From the NCBI GenBank assembly GCA_040757205.1, contig JBFLXL010000001.1, positions 1 through 64,000 of the forward strand: DNA of 64,000 bases, in the 5' to 3' direction. Position numbers and translations under genes: made by a program. This DNA comes from Bacillota bacterium (lineage in GTDB: Bacteria; Bacillota; Desulfotomaculia; Desulfotomaculales; Desulforudaceae). The number at the start of each line of letters is the position of its first letter. The first letter of the stretch is position 1. This document shows, piece after piece, positions 26,871 to 35,319 of this stretch. The notes beneath the pieces are model-generated. The model ran no database searches. It was not told the DNA's origin and saw only the letters and a list, made by a program, of their open reading frames with translations.

Positions 26871-27082
26871 AGGTTTTGGCCCGGTCGTTGGTGGACCAGC
26901 CTGGGCAGGTTGAGGTGCGGGTTGTGGAGAACGACCAGGCGGTGCTCATCGAACTCCGGGTCGCGCCTGAGGATATGGGCAAGGTGATCGGGAAGCAGGG
27001 GCGGATTGCGAAGGCGATGCGCACGCTGGTGAAAGCGGCGGCCAACAAGCAGCGCAAACGGGTGACCATGGAAATCATATAG
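26855..27082 (+). CDS. khpA: KH-domain RNA-binding protein KhpA (YlqC)
   Basis: A 75-residue single KH domain with the RNA-binding loop IGKQGRIAKAMRTLV. KhpA acts with KhpB/Jag in post-transcriptional control and cell division in Gram-positive bacteria. Located between rpsP and ylqD, as in B. subtilis. Confidence 0.93.
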   Translation: MKELVEVLARSLVDQPGQVEVRVVENDQAVLIELRVAPEDMGKVIGKQGRIAKAMRTLVKAAANKQRKRVTMEII

Positions 27083-27146
27083 GCGTTAGAATGGGCCTGC
27101 CGGAAAAGGGGCCTGGCCCCTTTTTGAAGGCCGGGAGGTGCGGCGC

Positions 27147-27527
27147 TTGCCGAAAAGCATCATCGTCACCCGCCCGGTGGCGGTCAAAATCAGGGTTACC
27201 GAGCGCTACAAGACGGCCCTGCTCCATCAGATCGAGTACTCCGTGCGCCGGCTGGACCTGGAACTTGAGCGCCTGGAGCGCCTGCAAACCCCACCGTCCG
27301 AGGAGGAGCGGCGCAAAAGGCTCGAGGCGCGGCAGAAATTGGTTGAACAGGCGCAGGGTGTGCGCCGGCTGCAGCCGGGTGACGAGGTGTGGCACGGGCG
27401 GGTCGAAAGCCTGGTCAGGCTGGCGGTCGGCGACGACTGGCAGAGCGTGATGGAGGTTGAAGTGCTTCTGGAGGACGGCCGCGTGGTGGACATCAGGACG
27501 CCGGCCGGAGGTCCCGGCAATGAATGA
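27147..27527 (+). CDS. ylqD: YlqD family protein
   Basis: A 126-residue protein of the YlqD family, unknown role, conserved between ylqC and rimM. A central helical stretch (about residues 30-75) rich in Glu/Arg/Leu looks like a coiled coil, followed by a beta-rich domain. I choose TTG at 27147, 8 nt after GGGAGG; GTG at 27138 overlaps that ribosome site. The end overlaps rimM. Confidence 0.8.
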   Translation: MPKSIIVTRPVAVKIRVTERYKTALLHQIEYSVRRLDLELERLERLQTPPSEEERRKRLEARQKLVEQAQGVRRLQPGDEVWHGRVESLVRLAVGDDWQSVMEVEVLLEDGRVVDIRTPAGGPGNE

Positions 27528-28032
27528 GGAATTGATTTTGATCGGCGAGATCGTCAATACCCAGGGGCACCGGGGTGCCGTCCGGGTGCTCCCCCTGACG
27601 GACTTTCCCGACCGTTTCCGCCGGCTGAAGGCCGTCTACCTGGAGCAGGGGCCGGTGCGCCGGCTGGTACACATCGGGCGGGTATCCTACCATAAGCGGT
27701 TTGTGATCCTTGAATTCCGGGAGATCCCGGACATGAACGCCGCCGAGAAGCTGAAAGGGGCACAGCTCAAGATACCCCGCTCGGAGTTGGCGCCTTTGCC
27801 CGACGGTCACCACTACGTCTTCGAAATCGTCGGCGCGTCCGTCTTCAGTGCAAAAGGGGATTACCTCGGTGTCGTCGCTGACGTGCTGCGCACGGGGGCG
27901 AACGACGTCTACGTGGTAAAAAGCGGCGACGGAGAGGACTTTTTGCTCCCGGCGCTCAAAACCGTGGTGCGGGAAATCGACTTGAAGCGGCGGCGCATCA
28001 CCGTGGCCCTGCCCGAGGGATTGCGGGAATGA
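27520..28032 (+). CDS. rimM: 16S rRNA processing protein RimM
   Basis: Assembly factor for the 30S head that binds S19. The N-terminal beta-barrel ([26 protein letters not shown]) and the C-terminal PRC barrel ([15 protein letters not shown]...[14 protein letters not shown]) are both present. The ATG at 27520 overlaps the ylqD stop and has GGAGG upstream; 170 residues is normal. Confidence 0.95.
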   Translation: MNEELILIGEIVNTQGHRGAVRVLPLTDFPDRFRRLKAVYLEQGPVRRLVHIGRVSYHKRFVILEFREIPDMNAAEKLKGAQLKIPRSELAPLPDGHHYVFEIVGASVFSAKGDYLGVVADVLRTGANDVYVVKSGDGEDFLLPALKTVVREIDLKRRRITVALPEGLRE

Positions 28033-28778
28033 TCATCAGTATCTTGACTTTGTTCCCCGAGATGTTCGCGGGGCCCTTCGAAAGCAGCATCATTAAGCGG
28101 GCGCGGGAACGAGGCCTGGTGGACATCGAGCTGTTCGACATCCGGGACTTCTCACCGAGCCGGCACCGGACGGTTGACGACACACCCTACGGGGGCGGGG
28201 GCGGAATGGTGATGCAGGCCGAACCCATCCGCCGGGCGCTCGGCCACCTCGAGGAGCGGGGACGGGGCGGGGGTACGGTGGTGCTCCTGTGTCCTCAGGG
28301 CCGGCGGTTTGACCAGGATGCGGCGCGCGCTCTGTCGGCGGCCGGGAAGCTGGTGTTGATCTGCGGTCACTACGAAGGGGTGGACGAAAGGGTCCGCGAA
28401 GACGCAGATCTGGAAATCTCGGTGGGCGATTTCGTGGTCACCGGGGGCGAAATCCCGGCGATGCTGGTGGTGGACGCGGTCTGCCGGTTGATTCCCGGTG
28501 TGCTGGGCGAGCCGGGCGGCGCCGCGGACGACTCCTTCGCCGGCGGGCTGCTGGAGTACCCTCAATACACGCGGCCCCGGGAGTATTTGGGACGAGAGGT
28601 GCCGGATGTCCTTTTAAGCGGGCATCATGGCGAAGTGGAACGCTGGCGCCGGCGGGAAGCCCTGCTCCGGACCCTGGTGCGCCGGCCGGATTTGATTGCC
28701 GGGGCCCGGCTGGCGGCGGGCGACCGGGAGTGGCTGGCCGAATTGGCCCATCGGCTGAGGGAGTTGGGCCTGGCCTAA
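28029..28778 (+). CDS. trmD: tRNA (guanine37-N1)-methyltransferase TrmD
   Basis: SPOUT-class enzyme that forms m1G37 in tRNA to prevent frameshifting. Conserved: [11 protein letters not shown], the [10 protein letters not shown] motif, [11 protein letters not shown], and the knot motif [19 protein letters not shown]. 249 residues. ATG overlaps the rimM stop. Confidence 0.97.
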   Translation: MIISILTLFPEMFAGPFESSIIKRARERGLVDIELFDIRDFSPSRHRTVDDTPYGGGGGMVMQAEPIRRALGHLEERGRGGGTVVLLCPQGRRFDQDAARALSAAGKLVLICGHYEGVDERVREDADLEISVGDFVVTGGEIPAMLVVDAVCRLIPGVLGEPGGAADDSFAGGLLEYPQYTRPREYLGREVPDVLLSGHHGEVERWRRREALLRTLVRRPDLIAGARLAAGDREWLAELAHRLRELGLA

Positions 28779-28780
28779 CT

Positions 28781-28834
28781 CCGGGGCTCACGCCCCGGCG
28801 CCGCTCTTGGTAAGGCCGGCTCCGGGGCGTGAGC
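28781..28834 (+). promoter_or_regulatory. Mutually exclusive hairpins between trmD and rplS
   Basis: GCTCACGCCCCGG at 28786-28798 is exactly complementary to CCGGGGCGTGAGC at 28822-28834, giving a 13-bp stem. The first arm can instead fold on itself: CCGGGGC at 28781-28787 with GCCCCGG at 28792-28798. It may be a terminator without a T-run or an attenuator that separates trmD from rplS. Confidence 0.55.
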
Positions 28835-28982
28835 TGACGCACGCCTTTAAAAACGCAAGTATATCAATGCTTGCAAGGATCGCAGCAGGAAAACTTTTCG
28901 TGCTATTTTTATCAAGAAATTGCTAGGCTCAAGGGTTTGTGAGCATTTTTCATGCGTCAGCCCTGTCCGGGGCCGTGAACCC

Positions 28983-29012
28983 TTGCAGTATGTGAGAACC
29001 ATGTGGTAAAAT
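28983..29012 (+). promoter_or_regulatory. Promoter of rplS
   Basis: TTGCAG at 28983-28988 and TAAAAT at 29007-29012 are spaced by 18 bp, 44 bp before the rplS start codon. The 200 bp between trmD and rplS, poorer in GC than its flanks, support an independent promoter. Confidence 0.7.
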
Positions 29013-29055
29013 TACGGTTGGCTTGAGGCCACGAACGATGAGGAGGCAAGTGTTG

Positions 29056-29403
29056 ATGGACCATATCCGGACTTTTGCCGAGGAGCAGTTAAAGCCGGAC
29101 ATCCCGGTATTCCGCCCGGGTGACACCGTCCGGGTTCACGTAAAGGTGGTCGAAGGCGAACGGCAGCGCATCCAGGTTTTTGAGGGCGTCGTGATCAGAA
29201 GACGCGGCGGCGGCGTGAGCGAGACCTTCACGGTGCGCCGGGTATCGTACGGCGTGGGCGTAGAACGTACTTTTCCGCTCCATTCGCCGCGGGTGGACCG
29301 GATTGAGGTGATCCGGCTGGGCCGCGTACGGCGGGCCCGGTTGTACTACTTGAGGAAACTGCGCGGTAAGGCGGCCCGCATCCGGGAGAGAAAGGTCAGA
29401 TAA
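29056..29403 (+). CDS. rplS: 50S ribosomal protein L19
   Basis: 115 residues with the L19 body [33 protein letters not shown] and [16 protein letters not shown] at 29056 lies 9 nt after GAGGAGG; in-frame codons further upstream overlap the ribosome site. Confidence 0.97.
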   Translation: MDHIRTFAEEQLKPDIPVFRPGDTVRVHVKVVEGERQRIQVFEGVVIRRRGGGVSETFTVRRVSYGVGVERTFPLHSPRVDRIEVIRLGRVRRARLYYLRKLRGKAARIRERKVR

Positions 29404-29465
29404 CGTGGAGAGGGGCTGCAAGACAGTTCCCTCTTTAACTTTTTGTGCCACGGAGGGGTTGAGTA

Positions 29466-29990
29466 TTGGGGACGGGTCGGCGCCGCCGCCTATTTGGAGA
29501 TTTTGTCGAGTCACTTCTGATTGCGGTGATCCTGGCGCTAGTGATACGGTTCTTCATCTTTCAGCCGTTTTATATCCCTTCGGGTTCCATGGAGCCCACG
29601 TTGCTGACGGGGGACCGGATAATCGTGTCCAAGTTCAGCTACTACTTCCGCGAACCGGAGCGGGGAGACGTGATCGTGTTCAAATACCCCCTTGATCCGA
29701 AGCGGGCCTTTGTGAAGCGGGTGGCGGCCCTGGGCGGGGAGACGGTGGCGGTCCGGGACGGCCGGCTGTACGTCGACGGCGTACCGGTGGTGGAGGAATA
29801 CCTGTCTCCGGGTGTGTCCTACCGCGATTTCGGCCCCTTGAGGGTGCCGGAGGGGAGTCTCTTTATGCTGGGCGACAACCGTGCCAACAGCGACGACAGC
29901 CGGGTCTGGGGAGATCTCGACGAGGACCTGGTGATCGGCAAGGCGGTGGCCATCTACTGGCCGGTCACCCGCCTCAGCGCGGTGCACTGA
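29466..29990 (+). CDS. lepB: Signal peptidase I
   Basis: Membrane protease that removes signal peptides from exported proteins. One N-terminal transmembrane segment (about residues 15-33), then the catalytic Ser41 in PSGSMEPTL and Lys84 in FVKRVAALGGE, and the GDNRANSDDSRVWG box. 174 residues, single-span Gram-positive type. TTG start at 29466 with GGAGGGG upstream. Neighbouring rplS-lepB-ylqF-rnhB order is conserved in Firmicutes. Confidence 0.95.
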   Translation: MGTGRRRRLFGDFVESLLIAVILALVIRFFIFQPFYIPSGSMEPTLLTGDRIIVSKFSYYFREPERGDVIVFKYPLDPKRAFVKRVAALGGETVAVRDGRLYVDGVPVVEEYLSPGVSYRDFGPLRVPEGSLFMLGDNRANSDDSRVWGDLDEDLVIGKAVAIYWPVTRLSAVH

Positions 29991-30003
29991 TAGGTGGCGG
30001 GAC

Positions 30004-30858
30004 ATGTCTGTACACTGGTATCCGGGCCACATGGCCAAAACCAAACGTCTGATCCGTGAACAGTTGCGTCTGTGTGACCTGGTGTTCGAGCTGGCCGACG
30101 CCCGCATCCCGGAAAGCAGCCGGAACCCGCTGCTGCTTGAAATAACCGCCCACAAACCGCGGATGCTCATCCTGACCAAACCCGACCTGGCCGATCCGGC
30201 CCGCACCGCCAAATGGCTTCAGGTATTCAACGCGCAGGGTGTCCCGGCGCTGAAGTTCAACGCCGTCCGCGGGGGCGAGTCGGACGTTTCGGCCGTGACA
30301 CGCGCCGTCCGGAGCCTGCTGGAAAGCCCGGCCGGAAAACAAAAGCCGGTGTACAGAGCGGTAACAGTTGGGATACCGAACGTGGGCAAATCCTCTTTCA
30401 TAAACCGTTTGACCGGACAACGCGCGGCCCAGACGGGCAAAGTGCCTGGCATCACCCGGGGCAAGCAGTGGATTCGCGTGAACCGTCGGCTGGAGCTTCT
30501 GGATACGCCAGGCACGCTCTGGCCGAAACTCGGCGGTCCGGAGCTGGGGTTCAAGTTGGCGGCCACCGGCGCGGTCCCGGAAGAAGTATTCAGCCGTGAG
30601 GAAGTGGCTGGATGGTTGATTTCCTGGTTGCGGCACAATTCCCCCCGGGCCCTCCGGCAGCGCTACGGCCTCCCGGCGGTCCCGGCCGCCACCGCCGACG
30701 CGCTGGAGGTGATCGGCCGCAAGCGGGGCTTGTTGCTGCCGGGCGGGAAAACCGACCACGACAAAACCGCCGCCGTGGTGCTCAAAGACTATCGGGAGGG
30801 CGCCCTCGGCCGTTTCACGCTGGACATCCCGGGGGAGGGACGGGGGGATGACGAATAG
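30004..30858 (+). CDS. rbgA: Ribosome biogenesis GTPase RbgA (YlqF)
   Basis: Circularly permuted GTPase needed for late 50S assembly. The order of G motifs is permuted as expected: G4 LTKPDLAD before G1 GIPNVGKSSFINRL, then G3 DTPGTL. The N-terminus VHWYPGHMAKTKR and a C-terminal helical RNA-binding region are typical; 284 residues. Overlaps the rnhB start. Confidence 0.95.
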   Translation: MSVHWYPGHMAKTKRLIREQLRLCDLVFELADARIPESSRNPLLLEITAHKPRMLILTKPDLADPARTAKWLQVFNAQGVPALKFNAVRGGESDVSAVTRAVRSLLESPAGKQKPVYRAVTVGIPNVGKSSFINRLTGQRAAQTGKVPGITRGKQWIRVNRRLELLDTPGTLWPKLGGPELGFKLAATGAVPEEVFSREEVAGWLISWLRHNSPRALRQRYGLPAVPAATADALEVIGRKRGLLLPGGKTDHDKTAAVVLKDYREGALGRFTLDIPGEGRGDDE

Positions 30859-31660
30859 GGAAGGACCGAAAAGTTTGACCCTGCAAAAGATCCGGGAACG
30901 CCTGTTTGCGACGGTTGTCCCCGATGCCGGACTGCTGGAGATGCTCGGCCGGGACGCACGCGCCGGCGCCCGGGAGCTGCGGCGCCAAGCACTGCGCCGA
31001 ATCGCCAGGGACCGGGCGGAAGCCGAGCGCTTGCAAATGCTCTACGGCTACGAGCGGGCATTGGAAGCCGCCGGGTGTGGGCCGGTGGCCGGAACCGACG
31101 AGGCCGGGAGGGGACCCTTGGCCGGTCCGGTGGTGGCCGCCGCCGTGGTCTTGGGCCGCGGTGCGGTGCTCCCGGAACTCAAGGACTCCAAACAACTGAC
31201 CAGCGCGGCCCGGAGCCGGCTGGTGGACGAAATCCGGGCCCGAGCTCACTCCTGGGGGATTGGAATCGCCGACGCCGGTGAAATTGACCGGATGAACATC
31301 CTGTGCGCCGGATTGCTGGCCATGCGGCGGGCGCTGGAGGGCTTGAGCCTCGTTCCTGGGTGGGTCCTGGTCGACGGGACTTTTACTGTGTCCCACTTTC
31401 CCGCCTCCCAGACCGCCCTGGTAAAGGGAGAGCAGGTCAGCGCCTCCGTGGCGGCGGCGTCGATTCTGGCCAAGGTTTACCGGGACGAGTTAATGTTGCG
31501 GATGCACCACCTGTACCCCGAGTATGGTTTCGACCGACACAAGGGCTACCCCACGCCCGAACACTACCGGGCGCTGGAACGCTACGGCCCCTGTGCGTTG
31601 CACCGGGTTTCCTTCCTGCGCCCGCTCTCCCGCCAAGCCGGCTTGAAGCCGACACCCTGA
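30848..31660 (+). CDS. rnhB: Ribonuclease HII
   Basis: Removes ribonucleotides and RNA primers from DNA-RNA hybrids. Catalytic acidic residues lie in GTDEAGRGPLAGPV, KDSKQL and the later DGTF; HKGYPTPEHYRAL is the conserved C-terminal block. About 75 residues precede the catalytic core, as in B. subtilis RnhB. The last codons (GLKPTP) are supplied by a repeat element that recurs at 31965-32013, so the natural C-terminus may have been replaced. Confidence 0.95.
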   Translation: MTNREGPKSLTLQKIRERLFATVVPDAGLLEMLGRDARAGARELRRQALRRIARDRAEAERLQMLYGYERALEAAGCGPVAGTDEAGRGPLAGPVVAAAVVLGRGAVLPELKDSKQLTSAARSRLVDEIRARAHSWGIGIADAGEIDRMNILCAGLLAMRRALEGLSLVPGWVLVDGTFTVSHFPASQTALVKGEQVSASVAAASILAKVYRDELMLRMHHLYPEYGFDRHKGYPTPEHYRALERYGPCALHRVSFLRPLSRQAGLKPTP

Positions 31661-32013
31661 AGCCGACCGCCTGAGGTCGGCCGCCTCCGTTTGGAGGCCA
31701 ACAATCATCACCACGTTCTTTTGTCTGCCGGCGGATAGCACCCGGATTACATTATTTTTCCACCGCGTAATTACAGGGACACCATACTCAATTATTGGGA
31801 ATTACGGGGGCGCCTGCCCTGAAAATGTTCCACTGTTTTCGTTCTCAGGTGGTGCCGCCGCAGGCGGCATGAGACTTACTTAATTATTGAGGCGATCTCA
31901 TAATTGAGTAAAATGTCCCCGTAATTCCTAATCCCCGTAATTCCTAACGTAATTCCGTAATTCCCCGGCTTGAAGCCGACACCCTGAGGTCGGCCGCCTC
32001 CGTTTGGAGGCCA
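31638..32013. repeat. Hairpin-rich element repeated after rnhB
   Basis: A 49-nt element at 31965-32013 recurs at 31638-31700, where it carries a 14-nt insertion that duplicates part of itself. It consists of successive small palindromes: GGCTTGAAGCC, GGTCGGCC-type and GGCCTCC...GGAGGCC. The first copy overlaps the rnhB stop codon. Confidence 0.85.
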
Positions 32014-32087
32014 TTGTCTTGGGAAACCGTCTATGACCGGTATTTTCCGCAACGTGAGGCTTAGGGTGAGAACGCGGACACCTGTGG
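31661..32087. other. Repeat-rich intergenic region between rnhB and capA
   Basis: No gene is supported. Besides the hairpin-rich element and one copy of the 61-bp repeat, it contains reiterated GTAATTCC / GGAATTAC units on both strands (about 31765-31965) and paired AATTATTGAG motifs. A minus-strand open frame at 31876-32091 translates these repeats and is rejected. Confidence 0.65.
31703..31763. repeat. 61-bp direct repeat, copy A (downstream of capA)
   Basis: Identical over 61 bp to 33256-33316, in the same orientation. This copy is at the downstream side of capA, after the rnhB repeat. Confidence 0.95.
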
Positions 32088-33254
32088 TCACGGCGGTTCA
32101 ATCAGGAAATCGGGCCCCAGTTCCTCGGCCACCTGCAGCAGCCGCTCGTAGTCGGCGGCGGTAAGCAGAGGGTCCTCTTCACCGGCGAAGGCGGGAATGG
32201 CCTCGTGCACCGGAAGCACCCGGTAACGCACCCTGCCGGCCGATACATAGGTGTGGACCCATACGGGAACCAGTTCCACCTCCTCCAGAACCGTCACGCC
32301 GCCCGCGGGGTCCTTCCTGACGGTCAGCCGGACCAGCAAACCGCTGTCATTGTAACGCCGACGCTGGTTGGAGATGAAGTTCCCCAGGGAATAGGCCGCG
32401 AACTTCTTCCTGGGCACCCCCTCCTTGAGGACCGTCCTGGTAAGGGTGGGCTGCACCACGTGCGGGTGGCTGCCCAGCACGACGTCGACCCCCGAATTGA
32501 ACAAGAACTCCACCAGTTCCCTCTGATTTTCCGTAGGATAGCGCTCGTACTCGACACCGAAGTGGAGACAGGCGATGATGATGTCGGCCCTGGCTTCCTT
32601 GAGGCGGGAGATCTCTTCCTGCAAGGTCCCGCGGTCGATCATGTTCACCAGGTACGGCATGCCGTCGGGGAGCGGCAGGCCGTTGGTGGATTCGGTGTAG
32701 TTCATGATCCCCACGCGAATTCCCCGGAGTTCCGTGATGAAGGGACGTTCCCGGTCCTCGGGGCCGGCGTGGGTGCCAATGTGGTCCAGGCCGGCCGCCT
32801 CCAGGTGACGGATGGTGGCCAGCACGCCTTCCACCCCTTGGTCCAGGCTGTGGTTGTTGGCGGTCAGGAACATGTTCAGCCCGACGTCCCGCATCTCTGC
32901 GGCGAGGTCGGCCGGGCAGTTGAACAGGGGGTAGCCCGAATAACCCCGGTGCGCGCCGGCCAGACGGGTTTCCAGGTTGGCGATGGAGTAGTCGGCGTCC
33001 GCAAACAGGTGCCTGACTGGGCCGAAGATCTCGGCGAACTCGAAACGGCCTGTTTCCGCGTTATGCACCGAATAGATCACCGGCAGGTGCATGAGGAAGT
33101 CTCCCACCGCGGTGATGGTGATCCGGACCTCCTGCGGCTCCGGTGCCGCCGGGGTCTGTCCGGACTGCGGGCCTTCGCCGTTATTGCCGGTGCAACCACC
33201 TGCCAAGCAAAGACAAAAAAAGGCTAAGAGCCACCAAATAGACACACGGCGCAA
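32088..33254 (-). CDS. CapA-family lipoprotein
   Basis: A 388-residue exported protein with an N-terminal signal and a lipobox (LAGGC, lipidated Cys at about 21), then a Ser/Pro/Gln-rich linker. The calcineurin-like CapA/PGA_cap fold is shown by TAVGDFLMH, NLETRLAG, TANNHSLDQG, CLHFGVEYERYP, GSHPHVVQ and YSLGNFISNQ. CapA proteins belong to poly-gamma-glutamate systems, but no capB or capC is nearby, so its role here is unknown. TTG start at 33254 lies 2 nt from the 61-bp repeat that holds its upstream region; a GTGGTGA sequence serves as ribosome site. Confidence 0.85.
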   Translation of the reverse strand: MRRVSIWWLLAFFCLCLAGGCTGNNGEGPQSGQTPAAPEPQEVRITITAVGDFLMHLPVIYSVHNAETGRFEFAEIFGPVRHLFADADYSIANLETRLAGAHRGYSGYPLFNCPADLAAEMRDVGLNMFLTANNHSLDQGVEGVLATIRHLEAAGLDHIGTHAGPEDRERPFITELRGIRVGIMNYTESTNGLPLPDGMPYLVNMIDRGTLQEEISRLKEARADIIIACLHFGVEYERYPTENQRELVEFLFNSGVDVVLGSHPHVVQPTLTRTVLKEGVPRKKFAAYSLGNFISNQRRRYNDSGLLVRLTVRKDPAGGVTVLEEVELVPVWVHTYVSAGRVRYRVLPVHEAIPAFAGEEDPLLTAADYERLLQVAEELGPDFLIEPP

Positions 33255-33255
33255 G

Positions 33256-33316
33256 AATCATCACCACGTTCTTTTGTCTGCCGGCGGATAGCACCCGGAT
33301 TACATTATTTTTCCAC
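33256..33316. repeat. 61-bp direct repeat, copy B (leader of capA)
   Basis: Exact copy of 31703-31763. On the minus strand it directly precedes the capA start codon and so contains its ribosome site and probably part of its promoter. Confidence 0.95.
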
Positions 33317-33436
33317 AATGCCGGGGTAATTCCTGCTTGTTTCGCGCCTTCACGACCTTTGCGCCAGGTTCTTTTTTGGGTTAACCTTGAGTGAAAGGTT
33401 TGGCCGGGTATCGGCCGTTGCGGGAGAGGATAAGCG

Positions 33437-33787
33437 TTGGACCGGCGGTTGCTGGGGCAAAAGGCGGAAGCTTTGGCGGTTGAACACTTGCGGAAGCAAG
33501 GGTTGCGCATTGAGGAGCGCAACTTCCGCTGCCGCCTGGGGGAAATCGACCTGGTGGCCCGTGACGGGGCCACCCTGGTTTTCGTGGAGGTACGGTCCCG
33601 GACCACGGTCCAGTTCGGCTTTCCCCAGGAGAGCGTCGGCCATCGCAAACAACAGCGCTTGCGCCGGATCGCGCAGGTTTACCTTCAAGGGCGGGGTGAG
33701 GCCGCCGTCCGCTTTGACGTGGTGTCCGTGAGCTTTGACCGGCAGGGCAACCCGGAACGGATCGAGCATATTGCGCACGCCTTCTGA
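33437..33787 (+). CDS. yraN: YraN / UPF0102 family endonuclease-like protein
   Basis: A 116-residue protein with the restriction-endonuclease-like core GEIDLVARDGATLVFVEVRSR (acidic residues and E-x-K-like geometry) after LGQKAEALAVEHLRKQGL. It is usually found close to rnhB in Firmicutes, as here apart from the capA insertion. TTG start with GGAGAGG upstream. Biochemical function is not established. Confidence 0.92.
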   Translation: MDRRLLGQKAEALAVEHLRKQGLRIEERNFRCRLGEIDLVARDGATLVFVEVRSRTTVQFGFPQESVGHRKQQRLRRIAQVYLQGRGEAAVRFDVVSVSFDRQGNPERIEHIAHAF

Positions 33788-34109
33788 GGTTCCGGCAGAC
33801 ACGAAATATGCGAATCATTTTATTCTTTGCCGGAAAACCCATTTCTAGCACTTATTGTTCGAAAAGGGGCAATCGGCGTAAATAATCGAGAAATAATCGC
33901 CAAAATACTTGTTTTTTTGAGCTGAACGTGCTAAATTTTTTCAAAGCAGGTGCCAAATGGATGTTCCTGCCTTCTTTAGAATTTTGCGACAAAGTGGGTG
34001 ATAGCACGGCTGGCGTACAGCGGAACCGATTGTCCCGGATTTTGGGACTAGTTTTAGTGGCTCAAAATATGAGAACATTCTAATTATTCAGTTAAGGAGA
34101 GCTGAGAAA
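33788..34109. other. Low-GC leader region of the liv operon
   Basis: 322 bp without a gene. A possible promoter TTGTTT (33909-33914) - 17 bp - TAAATT (33932-33937) is present, and GTCCC / GGGAC arms near 34032-34049 can form a small hairpin. The ribosome site AAGGAGAG precedes livK. Confidence 0.45.
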
Positions 34110-35291
34110 ATGAGGAGCTGGAGTAGAATAGCTCTGGTTTGCCTAATTTCCGTGACCCTTGCCTTTTTTGTCGCCGGTTGTGGGGGTCAGACCGGGACAC
34201 CCGAGAAGGAAACGGAGCCGTACAAGATCGGAGCCGTCATTGACGTCAGCGGCCCTGCCGCCTCGCTCGGGATGCCCCAGAAAAACACCCTGGAAATGCT
34301 GGCCGCCGACCTGAACGCCAAGGGCGGGATCAACGGCCGACCCGTGGAACTGATCATCCTGGACAACAAAACCAACGAGACCGAGGCCGTCCTGGCGGCC
34401 AAGCGCCTGATCGACCAGGACAAGGTGCTGGTCATTCTGGGCTGCAGCACCAGCGGCACGTCGCTGGCCATGATCGATACGGTCCAGAAGGCCGGGGTGC
34501 CGATGATTTCTCACGCCGCCTCCGCCAAGATCGTGGAGCCGGTGGCGGAACGCCACTGGGTGTTCAAGACCGCGCAGAGCGACATCCTGGTCGCCGACAA
34601 GATCGCCGCGCACCTCAAGAGCAAAGGGATCACCGACGTGGCCTTCATGTCCATGAACAACGCCTTCGGCGACAGCGGCCGGGGGAACTTCATGACCGCG
34701 GCGGCCGACCACGGCCTGGAAGTGGTCGCGGACGAGAGGTTCGAAGTCGACGACAAGGACATGACCACGCAGCTCACCAAGGTCAAGGGTTCAGCCGCCC
34801 AAGCGCTGGTCGTGTGGGCCATCCCCCCTTCCGCGTCGATTGTGACCAAGAACTTTCGTGATCTGGGGATGACCATCCCCCTGATCCACACGCACGGGGT
34901 GGGCAACCAGACCTTTCTAGACCTGGCCGAGGGAGCCGCGGACGGGATCATCGCCCCGATGGGCAAACTCCTGGTGGCTGAACAGCTTCCCGACACCGAT
35001 CCCCAGAAGGCGGTGTTGCTTGGGTACCTCCAGGCTTACCAGGCGAAATACGGGGAGCGGCCGAGCACCTTCGGCGGGCACGGTTGGGACGCCTTCCAGC
35101 TGGCCGTCAAGGCCATCGAAACGGCCGGCGACGACCGGGCCGCCATTCGTGACGCACTGGAGAACATCACCGGCTTTGTAGGGGTCAGCGGCGTTTACAA
35201 CATGTCGGCGGAAGACCACAACGGCCTGGGAGCGGATTCAATGGTGCTGGTCGAAGTAATAGACGGGAAATGGACGCTCTTTAATCCGTAA
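34110..35291 (+). CDS. livK: Branched-chain amino acid ABC transporter, substrate-binding lipoprotein
   Basis: A 393-residue periplasmic-binding-type lipoprotein with signal peptide and lipobox VAGC (Cys24). The two-lobe Leu/Ile/Val-binding fold begins KIGAVIDVSGPAASLG and includes GRPVELIILDNKTNETEAVLAAKRLI and VLVILGCSTSGTSLAM. It captures the ligand outside the membrane and delivers it to LivHM. Family members also bind amides, urea or aromatic compounds, so branched-chain amino acids are the default, not a proven, ligand. Confidence 0.92.
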   Translation: MRSWSRIALVCLISVTLAFFVAGCGGQTGTPEKETEPYKIGAVIDVSGPAASLGMPQKNTLEMLAADLNAKGGINGRPVELIILDNKTNETEAVLAAKRLIDQDKVLVILGCSTSGTSLAMIDTVQKAGVPMISHAASAKIVEPVAERHWVFKTAQSDILVADKIAAHLKSKGITDVAFMSMNNAFGDSGRGNFMTAAADHGLEVVADERFEVDDKDMTTQLTKVKGSAAQALVVWAIPPSASIVTKNFRDLGMTIPLIHTHGVGNQTFLDLAEGAADGIIAPMGKLLVAEQLPDTDPQKAVLLGYLQAYQAKYGERPSTFGGHGWDAFQLAVKAIETAGDDRAAIRDALENITGFVGVSGVYNMSAEDHNGLGADSMVLVEVIDGKWTLFNP

Positions 35292-35319
35292 CTACTGATG
35301 CCGGAGAGGATTTGCCGAC

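Noticed and set aside
31876-32091. 71-codon minus-strand frame ending in repeated GNYGITLG-like residues
   Set aside because: It simply translates the GGAATTAC-type DNA repeats and the hairpin-rich element; no ribosome site or family.
31703-33316. 61-bp direct repeats read as attL/attR of a small integrated element
   Set aside because: No integrase or other mobility gene lies between them, and one copy forms the leader of capA, so a segmental duplication explains them better.
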